Shown here one piece after another: positions 23,801-31,700 of a DNA stretch of 64,000 nt. Below the pieces are notes generated by a model. The model was not told the origin of the DNA, made no database searches, and was given only the letters and a program-made list of their open reading frames with translations. This DNA comes from Pocillopora verrucosa (Eukaryota > Cnidaria > Anthozoa > Scleractinia > Pocilloporidae): positions 12,835,618 to 12,899,617 of the forward strand of contig NC_089324.1 of NCBI RefSeq assembly GCF_036669915.1, in the 5' to 3' direction. A program made the position numbers and the translations under genes. The stretch's first letter is position 1. Every line of letters starts with the position of its first letter.

Positions 23801-26800
23801 GTTTGTTCCCTCTTCCCTTACCTTTGCTTGTTTTGCGTTTTTCTATGATTTGTGGTTCTCTCCAGGCCTTAATGGATTTAAATTGCGTTAAGTAACTGTA
23901 TTAAGTTATAAAGAACTACTCTCTGAATAAAACTAAACTAATTAGCGACAAAAACCTCCCTGGTACCCCAAGAGTGTTAGCGTCGAGTAACCATTTAATA
24001 CATTTGCATTACCCCTGTGGACGTAGTCTAAGTTCGTGGAGAGTCATGCAAACTACTTGTTATGTAGATATGCAATTATTACCAAAACCCACGTTTCTCG
24101 CGTTCCTTTTTTTTTCCATTTAGGAAACAAGCCGGGATGACGGTTTCGCCCACTCATTCATCAAGGGGGCTGTTGAAGGATTTTGGTTTTCCTTCATTTC
24201 CATGACAACAGTCGGGTAAACCATGAAATTATAAATAATCACCAAACGATAAGAAAACCATTATTTTGTTTTAGCCGTTTCGAAAAATGATTAAGGAGAA
24301 CATGAAAAAATAAATCAGTGCCTGTCACGTAACTAAGAATATTTGAATTCAGTAAAACTATCAGATGACTTATTGCATACTCGCATCATTTCGGATACTT
24401 GCATGTATTTTGCCAAATTAAACTGTTCGGAATATTGTTTTGTAACTTTCGAGATTGCGCAGGGTTGTGTGATCGATTAAGTGTACGCGCAAGGCCACGT
24501 GCAATGAGAATGTAACTCAATATCACGAAAGTAATGACGTCGCGGAGTGACGAAGTTGTGTCCGAGTTTTTATTGCGTTCGCTCGGTACGGCGCAAATAA
24601 AGGAACTCGAAAAAAGTTAATTTACTTTAAGATCTCGACAGGAAGCCATAGCAAAGTTCGTTAAGTTAGGTTTTTAAATCTCATAAATGTGTGTTTATTA
24701 TCATTTCTTTAGGTACGGTGATAGAGTGCCTGTGGGGTTCTGGTCAAGGCTGTTCGCGGTGGTCTGGATTTTAACTGGCCTAGTTATGGCCTCTGTACTT
24801 ATAGGAGTACTGGCTACCTCACTGACATTCTACACGATAGGAAAAGATGTAATTTTGTACGGCACAAAGGTATGTTAAATCTTAGCCTTTGTGATTACAA
24901 TAAATAAATAAAAAACAAATGAAAATCAGTGGACTCGAATCAACTACATCACAAGCCACAGAGATATCCTTTTGGTCCAGACCGTATTGGGTGGGTGTTT
25001 TGGTGTTTGTAGAGGGAGGAAATCACCAAGTGCGGCGATCGAAACCAGGCTGCAGCTGAGGAAACCAAAAGCTGTCTCCGTTTGGGTTCCACTGTCTTGT
25101 TACCATGCAAAGCCTGGATTTCTCATTGAACTTATCTTTTCTAGTGAAACCTGCGAAACAAATTTATTTTGTTTGGCGAAACCTTATGCTGAGAGCATGT
25201 TCCCAACAAAAAATATCAAGTAATCCTCAACCCCTGATGTACCCAAGTATTCCTGACCAATAAAAGGGAAATAGGAATTCAACAGACAAATCTTAATTTT
25301 CATAGTTCATACATGAGGTAGATATTTGAAGGGTATGTTACTGAGAGGTTTGGATATCAATTGGACCTAACCCTAGACCAGTTCTTGAGGTACATGAATG
25401 TTTTATAGGTATTATTATGTCCCTTCATATTAAACAGTTCGCAGAACCGCATAAGCGTCATTCTTAAATAAGTATTTCATTGAAAATTCTACAAATTTTC
25501 CAGTTATCAAGACGAGTAAATATCCGGTTAGGCAATAGGGCAAGTGTTTTACGAACAGAGATCACACCTTCAGCGAGAGAAATTACAATACATACGAAAT
25601 AGGATGGAACCTACCAACTGTTTCTAGTTCAGAGTGACCATAACTCAACAATTTTGGTTTGCAAAATATGCTAGTACAAACATGGAGACTAGTTCTTTTT
25701 CGACAAAGCACATGGGCGATGTTTCGGATGTTGACGTCAAAATGTAGGCACGCAATGGGAGCTACGCTTCACGAGCAAATTCATTAACATTTTCCTTTTT
25801 GGTTTTTTATTTTCCTCATTTGGGGATTTTTGTATGACTTCCTTTCACTATCACTTATTTGCCGCAGACAACGAATAGGATGAAATCAATAGTTTTGATT
25901 TGAAATTTTTACAAGTAAAACAAAGGGAAACAATCACTTCGTGTTTGATTTTATAATGAGGCACCGTCCGTGATTATTTAGATGTAGCGTGGAAATTATT
26001 TTTGATTTATCTTTTTGGATGCATTCATGTTAAGGTGACGGTTCTAACTGATTCACCGGCCCATAGACTTGGAGTCAGAAGAAACGCTCGCATCAGTGAG
26101 TAGAAAAGATGTTAAATCTAAAGTTATGATAGTTGCTTCTGAAAAAGGAAATACTTTTTTCGATGCGCTGAAACTGTGGAAAAGATAAAGCTTCTTTAGT
26201 CTACTGGTTATCAAGCGGCAACATTACTTCTACAAAATTTTAAATTAGGTGCATGGAAATCAGATTCCTTGGCATTGATACTATCAAACGCTTTTAAAAG
26301 CTGCAAAAAAAATCATATAATGTGCAATTTATTTTGGTTTAGATGCAATGGAACTTGACATTGAAAGAAGATACAATTTAATATCGAATGTTAAAAGAAA
26401 GGACCTTAAAGTTTGCAGCTGTTACCTTCAGACATGGAACGCCTTCAGGCTCACCTTGTAGAGTTCTAGGGGTCTCCATTTTATTGAGGGTTTGCCATTG
26501 CCCTTCCCTTTGTTTCACCAGAGCCACAAGACACTCTTCAGGAGGCCTATAAATCTCTTGGGCAAGGTGAAGTCAATGGACTGTTGTTAGATGCCTATAT
26601 CGCCGGAAGTCGCTCCGTCAAAGATCTCTTCGACAAGCAACTCCGGGTCAAGGAAGTCATAAAGCTTCCAAAAGGGTTTGGAATTGTCTTGTCGGGAGAA
26701 GCCATGAAGCTACAAAAGAGAGTTCGTGATTACATCAGAAATAATGCTGGACTTATCACCAAAATGATCGAGAACAGTACCACTCCATTACAGGTATACT

Positions 26801-27705
26801 TCAAACCTTCTAATTTCTGACAGCACTTTGACATGTTTTCTTGCTGCTGGACGCGTCATTCTGCTTTATGAGGACGACATATTAAGTTGCCAATCTTTGT
26901 TTCCAGCAACCAGAAAAAAGTGAAGCCGAGGAACAGGCTACAGAGCTGTTTTCTGCTAACTCCTCGTTATTTCATGAGATACTTTTTGTGCTGTTGCAAA
27001 CACTTGGGGCTGCTGTCCTCTGTGGACTCGTTTGGGAAGCCATTCGCAAACTTCGCGCTCGAAGAAAAAAAGTACTTCCAGGTAAGTCAGTCAGTCAGTC
27101 AGTCGGTCATTCGGTCAAATTGTTTTCATTCAACAATTAAACTAGGAAATCGCAACTTCAGTTGATTGTGGACAGCTCATAAATCAGTCCTTGAGTCAGC
27201 CTTTTGATCTGTCAGTGGATCAGTACAAGGATCATGCAATTAACTAGTCAGTATTGTTCGTTCCATTGGTTGGTTGGTGGGTCGGTTGGTCCAATGATCT
27301 ATTAGTTTCGTCATTTAGTAGACCATTCATTCAGGCAGGAAGTCAGTCAGCCTTATCAACTATAACTTTAGTCCGTCATTCAAAGCAGTAAGCCTACTTG
27401 TCAGTCTATACCACTTTCTTGAGTCTTTCAGCGAGTTAATGACCAGTTTTATTTTACGATTGATATTCAAAGGAAAAGAAAGGCTAGCAGTCTTAGTAAT
27501 TCCTATCTTGTTCACTCCTCTAGAAAGGCATGGCAAAGCGAGACTGATGACACAAAGAAATGAGATGCTGAAGACAGTGCAAAATTTTCATGACAGTTTC
27601 CGACAACTTTACATGGATTTAACATATAAAAGTGTTCAGGAACTTCGACGTTTTGAGCAAGAACAAAACCGACGAAAACAGAGTCGGAAAAATGCTTGGA
27701 CGTGA
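14175..27705 (+). CDS. Gene A: adhesion-ectodomain iGluR-like K+ channel, disrupted by a LINE
   Basis: Seventeen coding exons joined by GT/AG sites: 14175-14861, 15791-17119, 17491-17837, 18281-18419, 18788-18967, 19437-19546, 19893-19951, 20075-20143 plus 21422-21495 (one exon split by a LINE), 21861-22145, 22397-22702, 23118-23584, 24124-24215, 24713-24869, 26035-26095, 26522-26793, 26907-27081, 27524-27705. With the insertion removed they give one open frame of about 1663 codons. Order: LamG, Ser/Thr stalk, F5/8-type C, TSP1, SEA, FN3, FN3, S1, M1, pore with TVGYGD, M3, S2, M4, coiled-coil tail. The predicted role (inference) is a surface adhesion receptor that is itself a K+-selective channel. 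The first exon with ATG and signal peptide was not found; exon 1 opens in phase 1 at an acceptor ending GAAG. As sequenced, an in-frame stop at 20217-20219 inside the LINE would truncate the protein before the FN3 and channel parts, unless the insertion is spliced out. Confidence 0.88.
15791..17119 (+). CDS. Gene A exon 2: Ser/Thr-rich mucin-like stalk
   Basis: A phase 1-1 exon of 443 codons. The first 35 residues contain two cysteines; the rest is dominated by Ser, Thr, Asn and Pro with frequent N-x-S/T sites, as expected of an extended O-glycosylated stalk. It holds degenerate internal repeats: QSATLDSPTTTTSVFESAA (near 16648-16704) returns as QSSSLNLPTTTTSIYESAT (near 16912-16968), and a stretch ending in TNPNDILPRS returns as TNPLQILPHN. 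Gene B has a shorter stalk at the same place. Gene C has none. Confidence 0.75.
17491..18419 (+). CDS. Gene A exons 3-4: F5/8-type C (discoidin) domain
   Basis: Exons 17491-17837 and 18281-18419 (phase 1, internal intron phase 0) give about 162 residues. The discoidin signature is clear: ALGMKSGDISDAQISAS near the start, WSALTNDLNQWLQVDL, then TYKLQYSDDGENFKYY, FIGNTDRNG, ARYIRFRP and RVELFGC at the end, with the flanking cysteine pair. F5/8C domains bind phospholipid, glycans or collagen. Only gene A of the three paralogs has this module. Confidence 0.92.
18440..18600 (-). repeat. tRNA-derived SINE
   Basis: On the minus strand an A-box-like TGGCTTAGTGATAGAGC (about 18552-18536) is followed at normal tRNA spacing by a B-box GTTTCGATTCC (about 18506-18496), then a body of unrelated sequence running to about 18440. 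This is the layout of a Pol III SINE with a tRNA head. It lies in the intron between the F5/8C and TSP1 exons of gene A, antisense to the gene. Confidence 0.6.
18788..18967 (+). CDS. Gene A exon 5: thrombospondin type 1 repeat
   Basis: A phase 1-1 exon of 60 codons. It has the TSP1 pattern W-x2-W-x2-W-x2-C (WKEWSDWSSC), then CNKPCGGGSRKRSRDC and three more cysteines ending NIHPC. The WSxW motif is a usual C-mannosylation and glycosaminoglycan-binding site. The same module is at 32935-33102 in gene B. Confidence 0.93.
19437..21495 (+). CDS. Gene A exons 6-8: SEA domain, third exon split by a LINE
   Basis: Exons 19437-19546 (phase 1 to 0), 19893-19951 (0 to 2) and 20075-20143 plus 21422-21495 (2 to 1) encode a SEA-like domain of about 104 residues: DDLLLDRNSVLFKTLEAKIE, KMYAGNQKVMNITLNQC, KGSVIVNFTITFREL. 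The G-S-V segment is the classical SEA autoproteolysis site (cleavage between Gly and Ser). The exon structure is the same in genes B and C. After codon ATA at 20139-20141 the frame runs into the LINE tail and meets TAA at 20217-20219. The sequence resumes at 21422 with phase and length that fit exactly if one copy of the 7-base duplication is counted. Confidence 0.8.
20137..20143. repeat. Target-site duplication, left copy
   Basis: TGATATT, identical to 21415-21421. It flanks the LINE and is taken from the SEA coding exon of gene A. Because the LINE tail begins ATT, the left boundary is uncertain by a few bases. Confidence 0.8.
20144..21414 (-). mobile_element. Young 5'-truncated CR1/L2-like LINE inside a coding exon
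   Basis: The minus-strand frame (21329-20298 and open further upstream) encodes the C-terminal half of a non-LTR reverse transcriptase: GVPQGSCLGPLLF, YADDTQLYLSF (motif C), FITSRLDYCNSLLYGLP and the end pattern AAPRLWNLLPTTIRS with FKSRLKTFLFNRAF. That end pattern is usual in CR1/L2-group elements. The frame has no stop over more than 340 codons, so the copy is young. The 3' end is a short (TAA)n-type tail (20144-20161 as ATT repeats on the plus strand). The 5' part, including endonuclease, is missing. The element is flanked by TGATATT on both sides and lies antisense to gene A. Confidence 0.92.
21415..21421. repeat. Target-site duplication, right copy
   Basis: TGATATT, identical to 20137-20143. 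The bases that follow (CACGGATACC) continue the SEA reading frame of gene A. Confidence 0.8.
21861..22702 (+). CDS. Gene A exons 9-10: two fibronectin type III domains
   Basis: Two phase 1-1 exons, 21861-22145 and 22397-22702. Domain 1 has the FN3 tryptophan in IKVFWTPV, the tyrosine in YQVAFRP, and YRIRVMAFNESGNGLPG near the end. Domain 2 has FAVSWTPLPEEHV, GYHVTYKV and YVVQVAGFTSKGNG. The second matches the second FN3 of gene B (GHHVMFKALKVAD), so both FN3s were present in their common ancestor. They link the SEA domain to the ligand-binding-like domain. Confidence 0.92.
23118..24869 (+). CDS. Gene A exons 11-13: S1 lobe, M1, K+ filter, M3
   Basis: Exon 23118-23584 encodes an iGluR/periplasmic-binding-protein-like S1 lobe (TNWAELPPYV, then GIIGSFVEEML, and FVFVPMVESPGIAFITI) and M1 (LYLVCLMMAYVAGIIIWAL). 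Exon 24124-24215 encodes the re-entrant pore helix ending SFISMTTVG. Exon 24713-24869 completes the filter as TVGYGDRVP and encodes M3 (LFAVVWILTGLVMASVLIGV). The intron between the last two is phase 2 and splits the glycine codon before YGD. Cysteine pairs TCRC and SCGVC are conserved in B and partly in C. Ordinary animal iGluRs lack TVGYG and carry SYTANLAAF in M3; here neither holds. Confidence 0.93.
26035..27081 (+). CDS. Gene A exons 14-16: S2 lobe and M4
   Basis: Exons 26035-26095 (phase 0 to 1), 26522-26793 (1 to 0) and 26907-27081 (0 to 1). S2 shows the iGluR-like order of a short strand-helix (VTVLTDSPAHRLGVRR), a lobe core GLLLDAYIAG, the hinge-side IKLPKGFGIVLSG and the last helix VRDYIRNNAGLI. 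M4 is in the third exon (LFVLLQTLGAAVLCGLVWEA), followed by basic residues as a stop-transfer. This completes the three-transmembrane plus re-entrant-loop topology. Confidence 0.9.
27082..27400 (+). repeat. Degenerate (CAGT)n-type intronic repeat
   Basis: Starts with a clean CAGTCAGTCAGTCAGTC run just after the M4 donor and decays into CAGT-, TGGT- and CATT-rich sequence. Similar arrays lie in introns of gene C. Confidence 0.6.
27524..27705 (+). CDS. Gene A exon 17: cytoplasmic coiled-coil tail
   Basis: Last exon, phase 1, 60 codons, stop TGA at 27703-27705. It is rich in charged residues with heptad-like spacing (MLKTVQNFHDSFRQLYMDL, then SVQELRRFEQEQNRRK). The same helical tail ends genes B and C, which suggests a conserved role in assembly or binding a cytoplasmic partner. 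The acceptor CTCCTCTAG is strong. Confidence 0.85.
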
Positions 27706-28529
27706 TATAAAATATATTATATAACAACAGAAGTCTTTCATAGTTTGGATTAGAATTTTTAACATAAGAATTTGTGCATGTTGAGTTATGGCCAGTAAGA
27801 ACTCCAGCTGAATATTGAATGACAAGTTTATAATTCTCTCTGCTAAATCAAAACATTTATTGAAGAGAAATCATAGTGGAACTTTGCAATCGATGTTTGC
27901 CTTAGTTTAAAGCCACGATTGGTGTTTCGATTTAACTTGAAATTCATTGTTTTTTTTTCTTACAATCGAATTGTTAGGTTTTGAGTAAGACTTCTTGGTG
28001 GGTATTCACTCAAACTGTGATGGTTTTCCTTTCAGACAAAGACAATATGTTCCTTTCTCACGGTTCACAAAAACATAGCAACGTCATCATTTTACTTATT
28101 AATATTGTCTTTATCTTTATTTCTGAAAAGTTTTTTAAACAAGACTTTTGCCTTGGATTTACGTTAATCTATCTGAATGCTTTTCAATACGTATTTTACA
28201 GCATAAATATTAATAAAGTTTGATGAGATCAACTTGAATCTTAATTATAAAAACCTATCAAGTTATCAACATAGCGCATAACTTTACTTGGGAAATTATA
28301 TTGGTTTTTTTCATCTTCATCTTCTTCAACCGCAGTGATGATTGATAAGTCACTTGACAAACAACTCGAAGTTCAATAATTAACCCTGACAATTTTTCTT
28401 TCGGAAATTTCAACTGTGCCGGGGCCGAGAAATATCCAATGGAGTGTCGCAACTGAAAAATCCTAAAAACACTTACTGTTTAATGCTGAATTCTTCTTTC
28501 CTCAAGGCCGATTTCAACGCCCGCAAAAA
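27706..28529. other. Spacer between genes A and B, with a possible poly(A) signal
   Basis: No coding exon is supported. AATAAA at 28212-28217 is a candidate polyadenylation signal for gene A, about 500 bases after its stop. The sequence just before 28530 (about 28507-28529, GCCGATTTCAACGCCC onward) is probably 5' untranslated sequence of gene B, after a possible acceptor CCTCAAG. Confidence 0.4.
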
Positions 28530-28720
28530 ATGGTATGTATGCCGGAATATCAATTTTAGCAATTTCTAGTGCATATTTGTTTTTCTATGTAAAACTAATT
28601 AAAATGAATACACGTTTCCATCCTAATGTCTGAACAATTTATTTTTTCAGATTTTAAGGTGGATCCCATATTTGATACTTACATTTCAGATCGAGTTTTC
28701 GATAATTCTACAAATAGAGG
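28530..28720 (+). CDS. Gene B exons 1-2: start codon and signal peptide
   Basis: The start codon is the last three bases of an exon (AAAAAATG|GTATGT, ATG at 28530-28532). The next exon, 28651-28720, continues with ILRWIPYLILTFQIEFSII and ends in phase 1 at GTAAGT. It joins in frame to the LamG exon at 29611 (IEG then QPFPIGFYS). The hydrophobic stretch after a basic residue fits a signal peptide. Another frame of the exon (DFKVDPIFDTY) is open but would not match the phase of the LamG exon. Confidence 0.7.
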
Positions 28721-31700
28721 GTAAGTTTGTATTAAAAAAAAAAATTTGAGTATTACATGTAAAATTTAACCAGCCCTCAATATAAAGTCGCATTTGAAAA
28801 GTTAGCACAAACATCTGGCTAGGAACAATGGATAGTTTATTTTCATGAATTTTTTCATTTTACCTGAAACCGGCTTTTGAAGCCGAAAAAAATTAAATTG
28901 TAATTTACCGTTGACAATGATCCGCCCAGGTATAATATATATAAAAGCATAAATATCTCGTCGTTTCTTATTATACCTTTACCTCGATAAACTTGTTGAA
29001 AATATTAAAACAAACTGAATTAGAATAAAATTATAATTGGGCCCATGCAAAACCTGGTTAATTTAGTCAGCTCTTTATAAGTCTTATGTTCATGCAAGTA
29101 TTTCACTTTATTGCCTTCATCTGGACACACAGATGCTTCAGAGATGATTTCAGATTTTTTAGCAATATTAAGGCATTTATTTAAAAGTATTTTCTGAAGA
29201 AAAAGTTTGAGAAAAAATCTTAGAAACATGAACTAATCAAAAAACACTTAATACTGCAAAAAAGGAAAAAAACAGAAAAAAAAAAAACAGAAAAAAAAAT
29301 TTCACCTGCTCAAACAATTGTACTACGTAACCAATACTTAATGCAAGCTGCGTTGAAAAGCTACCGATGAGACGACTTCGAAAACGGAGGTTTATCAGTT
29401 TGGGGCGCATTGTTAGAGTTTGTATCAAGTACTATTGTCCAATCTTAATTTCTGTGAGCCTCCCAGAGTTTCCAATAGATAGATTTTACCGAGGCAATCT
29501 CAGTTTACATTTCGAGAGTCGGCCTATATTTTTAAAATTAGGACTCAAAATCTGTCTTGAAAATCAATTATAAGCACATAACGTCGATTCACTTTTCTCT
29601 CGACTGAAAGGCCAACCATTTCCGATCGGCTTCTACTCTTTGGATGCTACACACGGTGTCTATGACACAAGCAGTTGCAGGAATATACCAGGGATTGCAA
29701 ATGACACGACTCTAGCACCAGGATATCTAGAGGAACCAGACACAGCTTATCGCTTCCAAAAGTCACAGTCGAGTTGTATCCGAATATCCAACAATGGAAT
29801 CTACAACACAAGCTCTATAACGTTACTTACCTGGTTTGAAACCGAAACCTCTATGGGTCACCAGACGATAATACAACTCTCTTCTGAAGGGAAGATGGCA
29901 TTCCTATTAGCAATTGATGTTAGTACGATTTACCTTGAGGTGTACCCAAAGTGCAACGGGCAACCGATGTCCATATTTCCAGATATCACAATTGAAGCCT
30001 TTACTTGGTACTTCATTGGAGTCTCGTATGATCACACAACTGGTCTGATGGCAATTCACATACGGAGCTTCTACGGACACCAACTTGACAGAAGCGTTTC
30101 AGTTGGTGTAATCGAGCTGGACACTCGTCATGACATATGGCTTGGTTATGGACCTGAATCACCAGGAGCATTCACAGGAAGCATGGCGTGTTTCCAAGTT
30201 TATGATGAGCCTTTAAATGAAAAGAATATGACGGAGGCCATGAGAATGTGTATTCCAATTCATTGGTCAGGTAGGTATATGTGTAAATGATCGGAGAATT
30301 AATAATTTAATTACTGCAATGCATCCACGCCTTGTGGTCACAGAGTAAAAATACCGTGTAAGAGATCTGGGTTTGGCCTATGCGAAGAGTTTTTGTTTGC
30401 TGTCGGGAAACTTGACTGAGGGCGAGGGGCAACATGGAATGCTATTTGATAAAGACAGAGTAGAAGATAAACCACTAAAAGTTTTTGATAAAGTTCAATT
30501 GTTTTTCTGATGATCTCCATTTCTTTTTCTCACACACCAATGAAGAACCTATCGCCATATACGCCCTTAATGACAGTAAACAAATACCAGACTCAAGTGG
30601 AAATTCTAATCCAGATGGCATCGCTCACAATATTAACGAAACAGGCGGTCCATATGGAGAAAGTAGATCTGTTGAATTTGAGGGAACCTCAGCAAGCTAT
30701 ATTCAAATATCACAAGATGGAAAACTTTCTATCACAGCTTCCTTTAGCATTCTCGTCTGGATTTACAGGGATTGGTCTATGAACTCGCTGATAGGAAATG
30801 GTGGCGAGATTGTGACAATTGGCTCTAAGAGTGGGGCTATTTCAGGGTTGTTGTTTGGTTGTACTTGTAACAGGAAACTTCTGGGAAAGTTTTATTTTCC
30901 AAGCTCAGACGAGACTTTTAAAGTGTCTTATTCTCTTCCAACCCATTTGGAGTCTAAGGAAGGGTGGTATCACATCGCATTGGTATATAGTAACGACACA
31001 GGGCAAGCTAGACTGCACGTCGATGGAAAATTACAAGACAAAAAATATGTTGGTTTGGGCATAGTTGGAACAGATGCAGATGTTATCATTGGAAAAGGGT
31101 TTAAAGGAAGAATTGCTTGTTTGCAGTTCTACCGCAGACCATTGCTCGAAGAACACATTAAATATGCTATGGATAAATGTTACATAGAGAGTCCGAGTAA
31201 GTTAGTAGGAAAGCTGAATATATTGCTATGCAGCAAAAGGAGATTGCTCTCATGAGATATAATACATTAAAACCTGCAACAAAGCGAGTTGCCCAAACAA
31301 TTTCATATGTGCTATTTCATCTTTCAAGAGATACTTGATCTTCTCACTGGTCAAATCTTTAAGAAATATGATCAGCTTCTGAGTTAATTTCGTTCTAAAT
31401 CAGGTAATATGAAAACGCCTCATTGATTTCGAACCTTTTTTTAAATTGGCTTCATTTATGGAAATCAAAGAAAAGATGAAGACTTTTTTGCAAACTCTGT
31501 TTCCGGGGGTTGGAGGTTTCGCATATTTTTTCCTTTTAAGTGGCCCAAAATAATGTCGCTATGACCTTTACGGAGGTGAACGCGTTTCATGGAAATTCAA
31601 AGTTTTTCTCCGACTGATTACATGAACTGCAAGTACTATGTCCAGAAGATATTGTTACATTCCTTTTATTTCCTTTAGCCCCAGCTGTTTGCCAACAGAG

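Noticed and set aside
28651..28720. Reading the exon in the frame DFKVDPIFDTYISD as an extra gene A or B module
   Set aside because: That frame would end in phase 2 and cannot join the phase 1 LamG exon. The frame beginning ILRWIPYL after ATG joins exactly.
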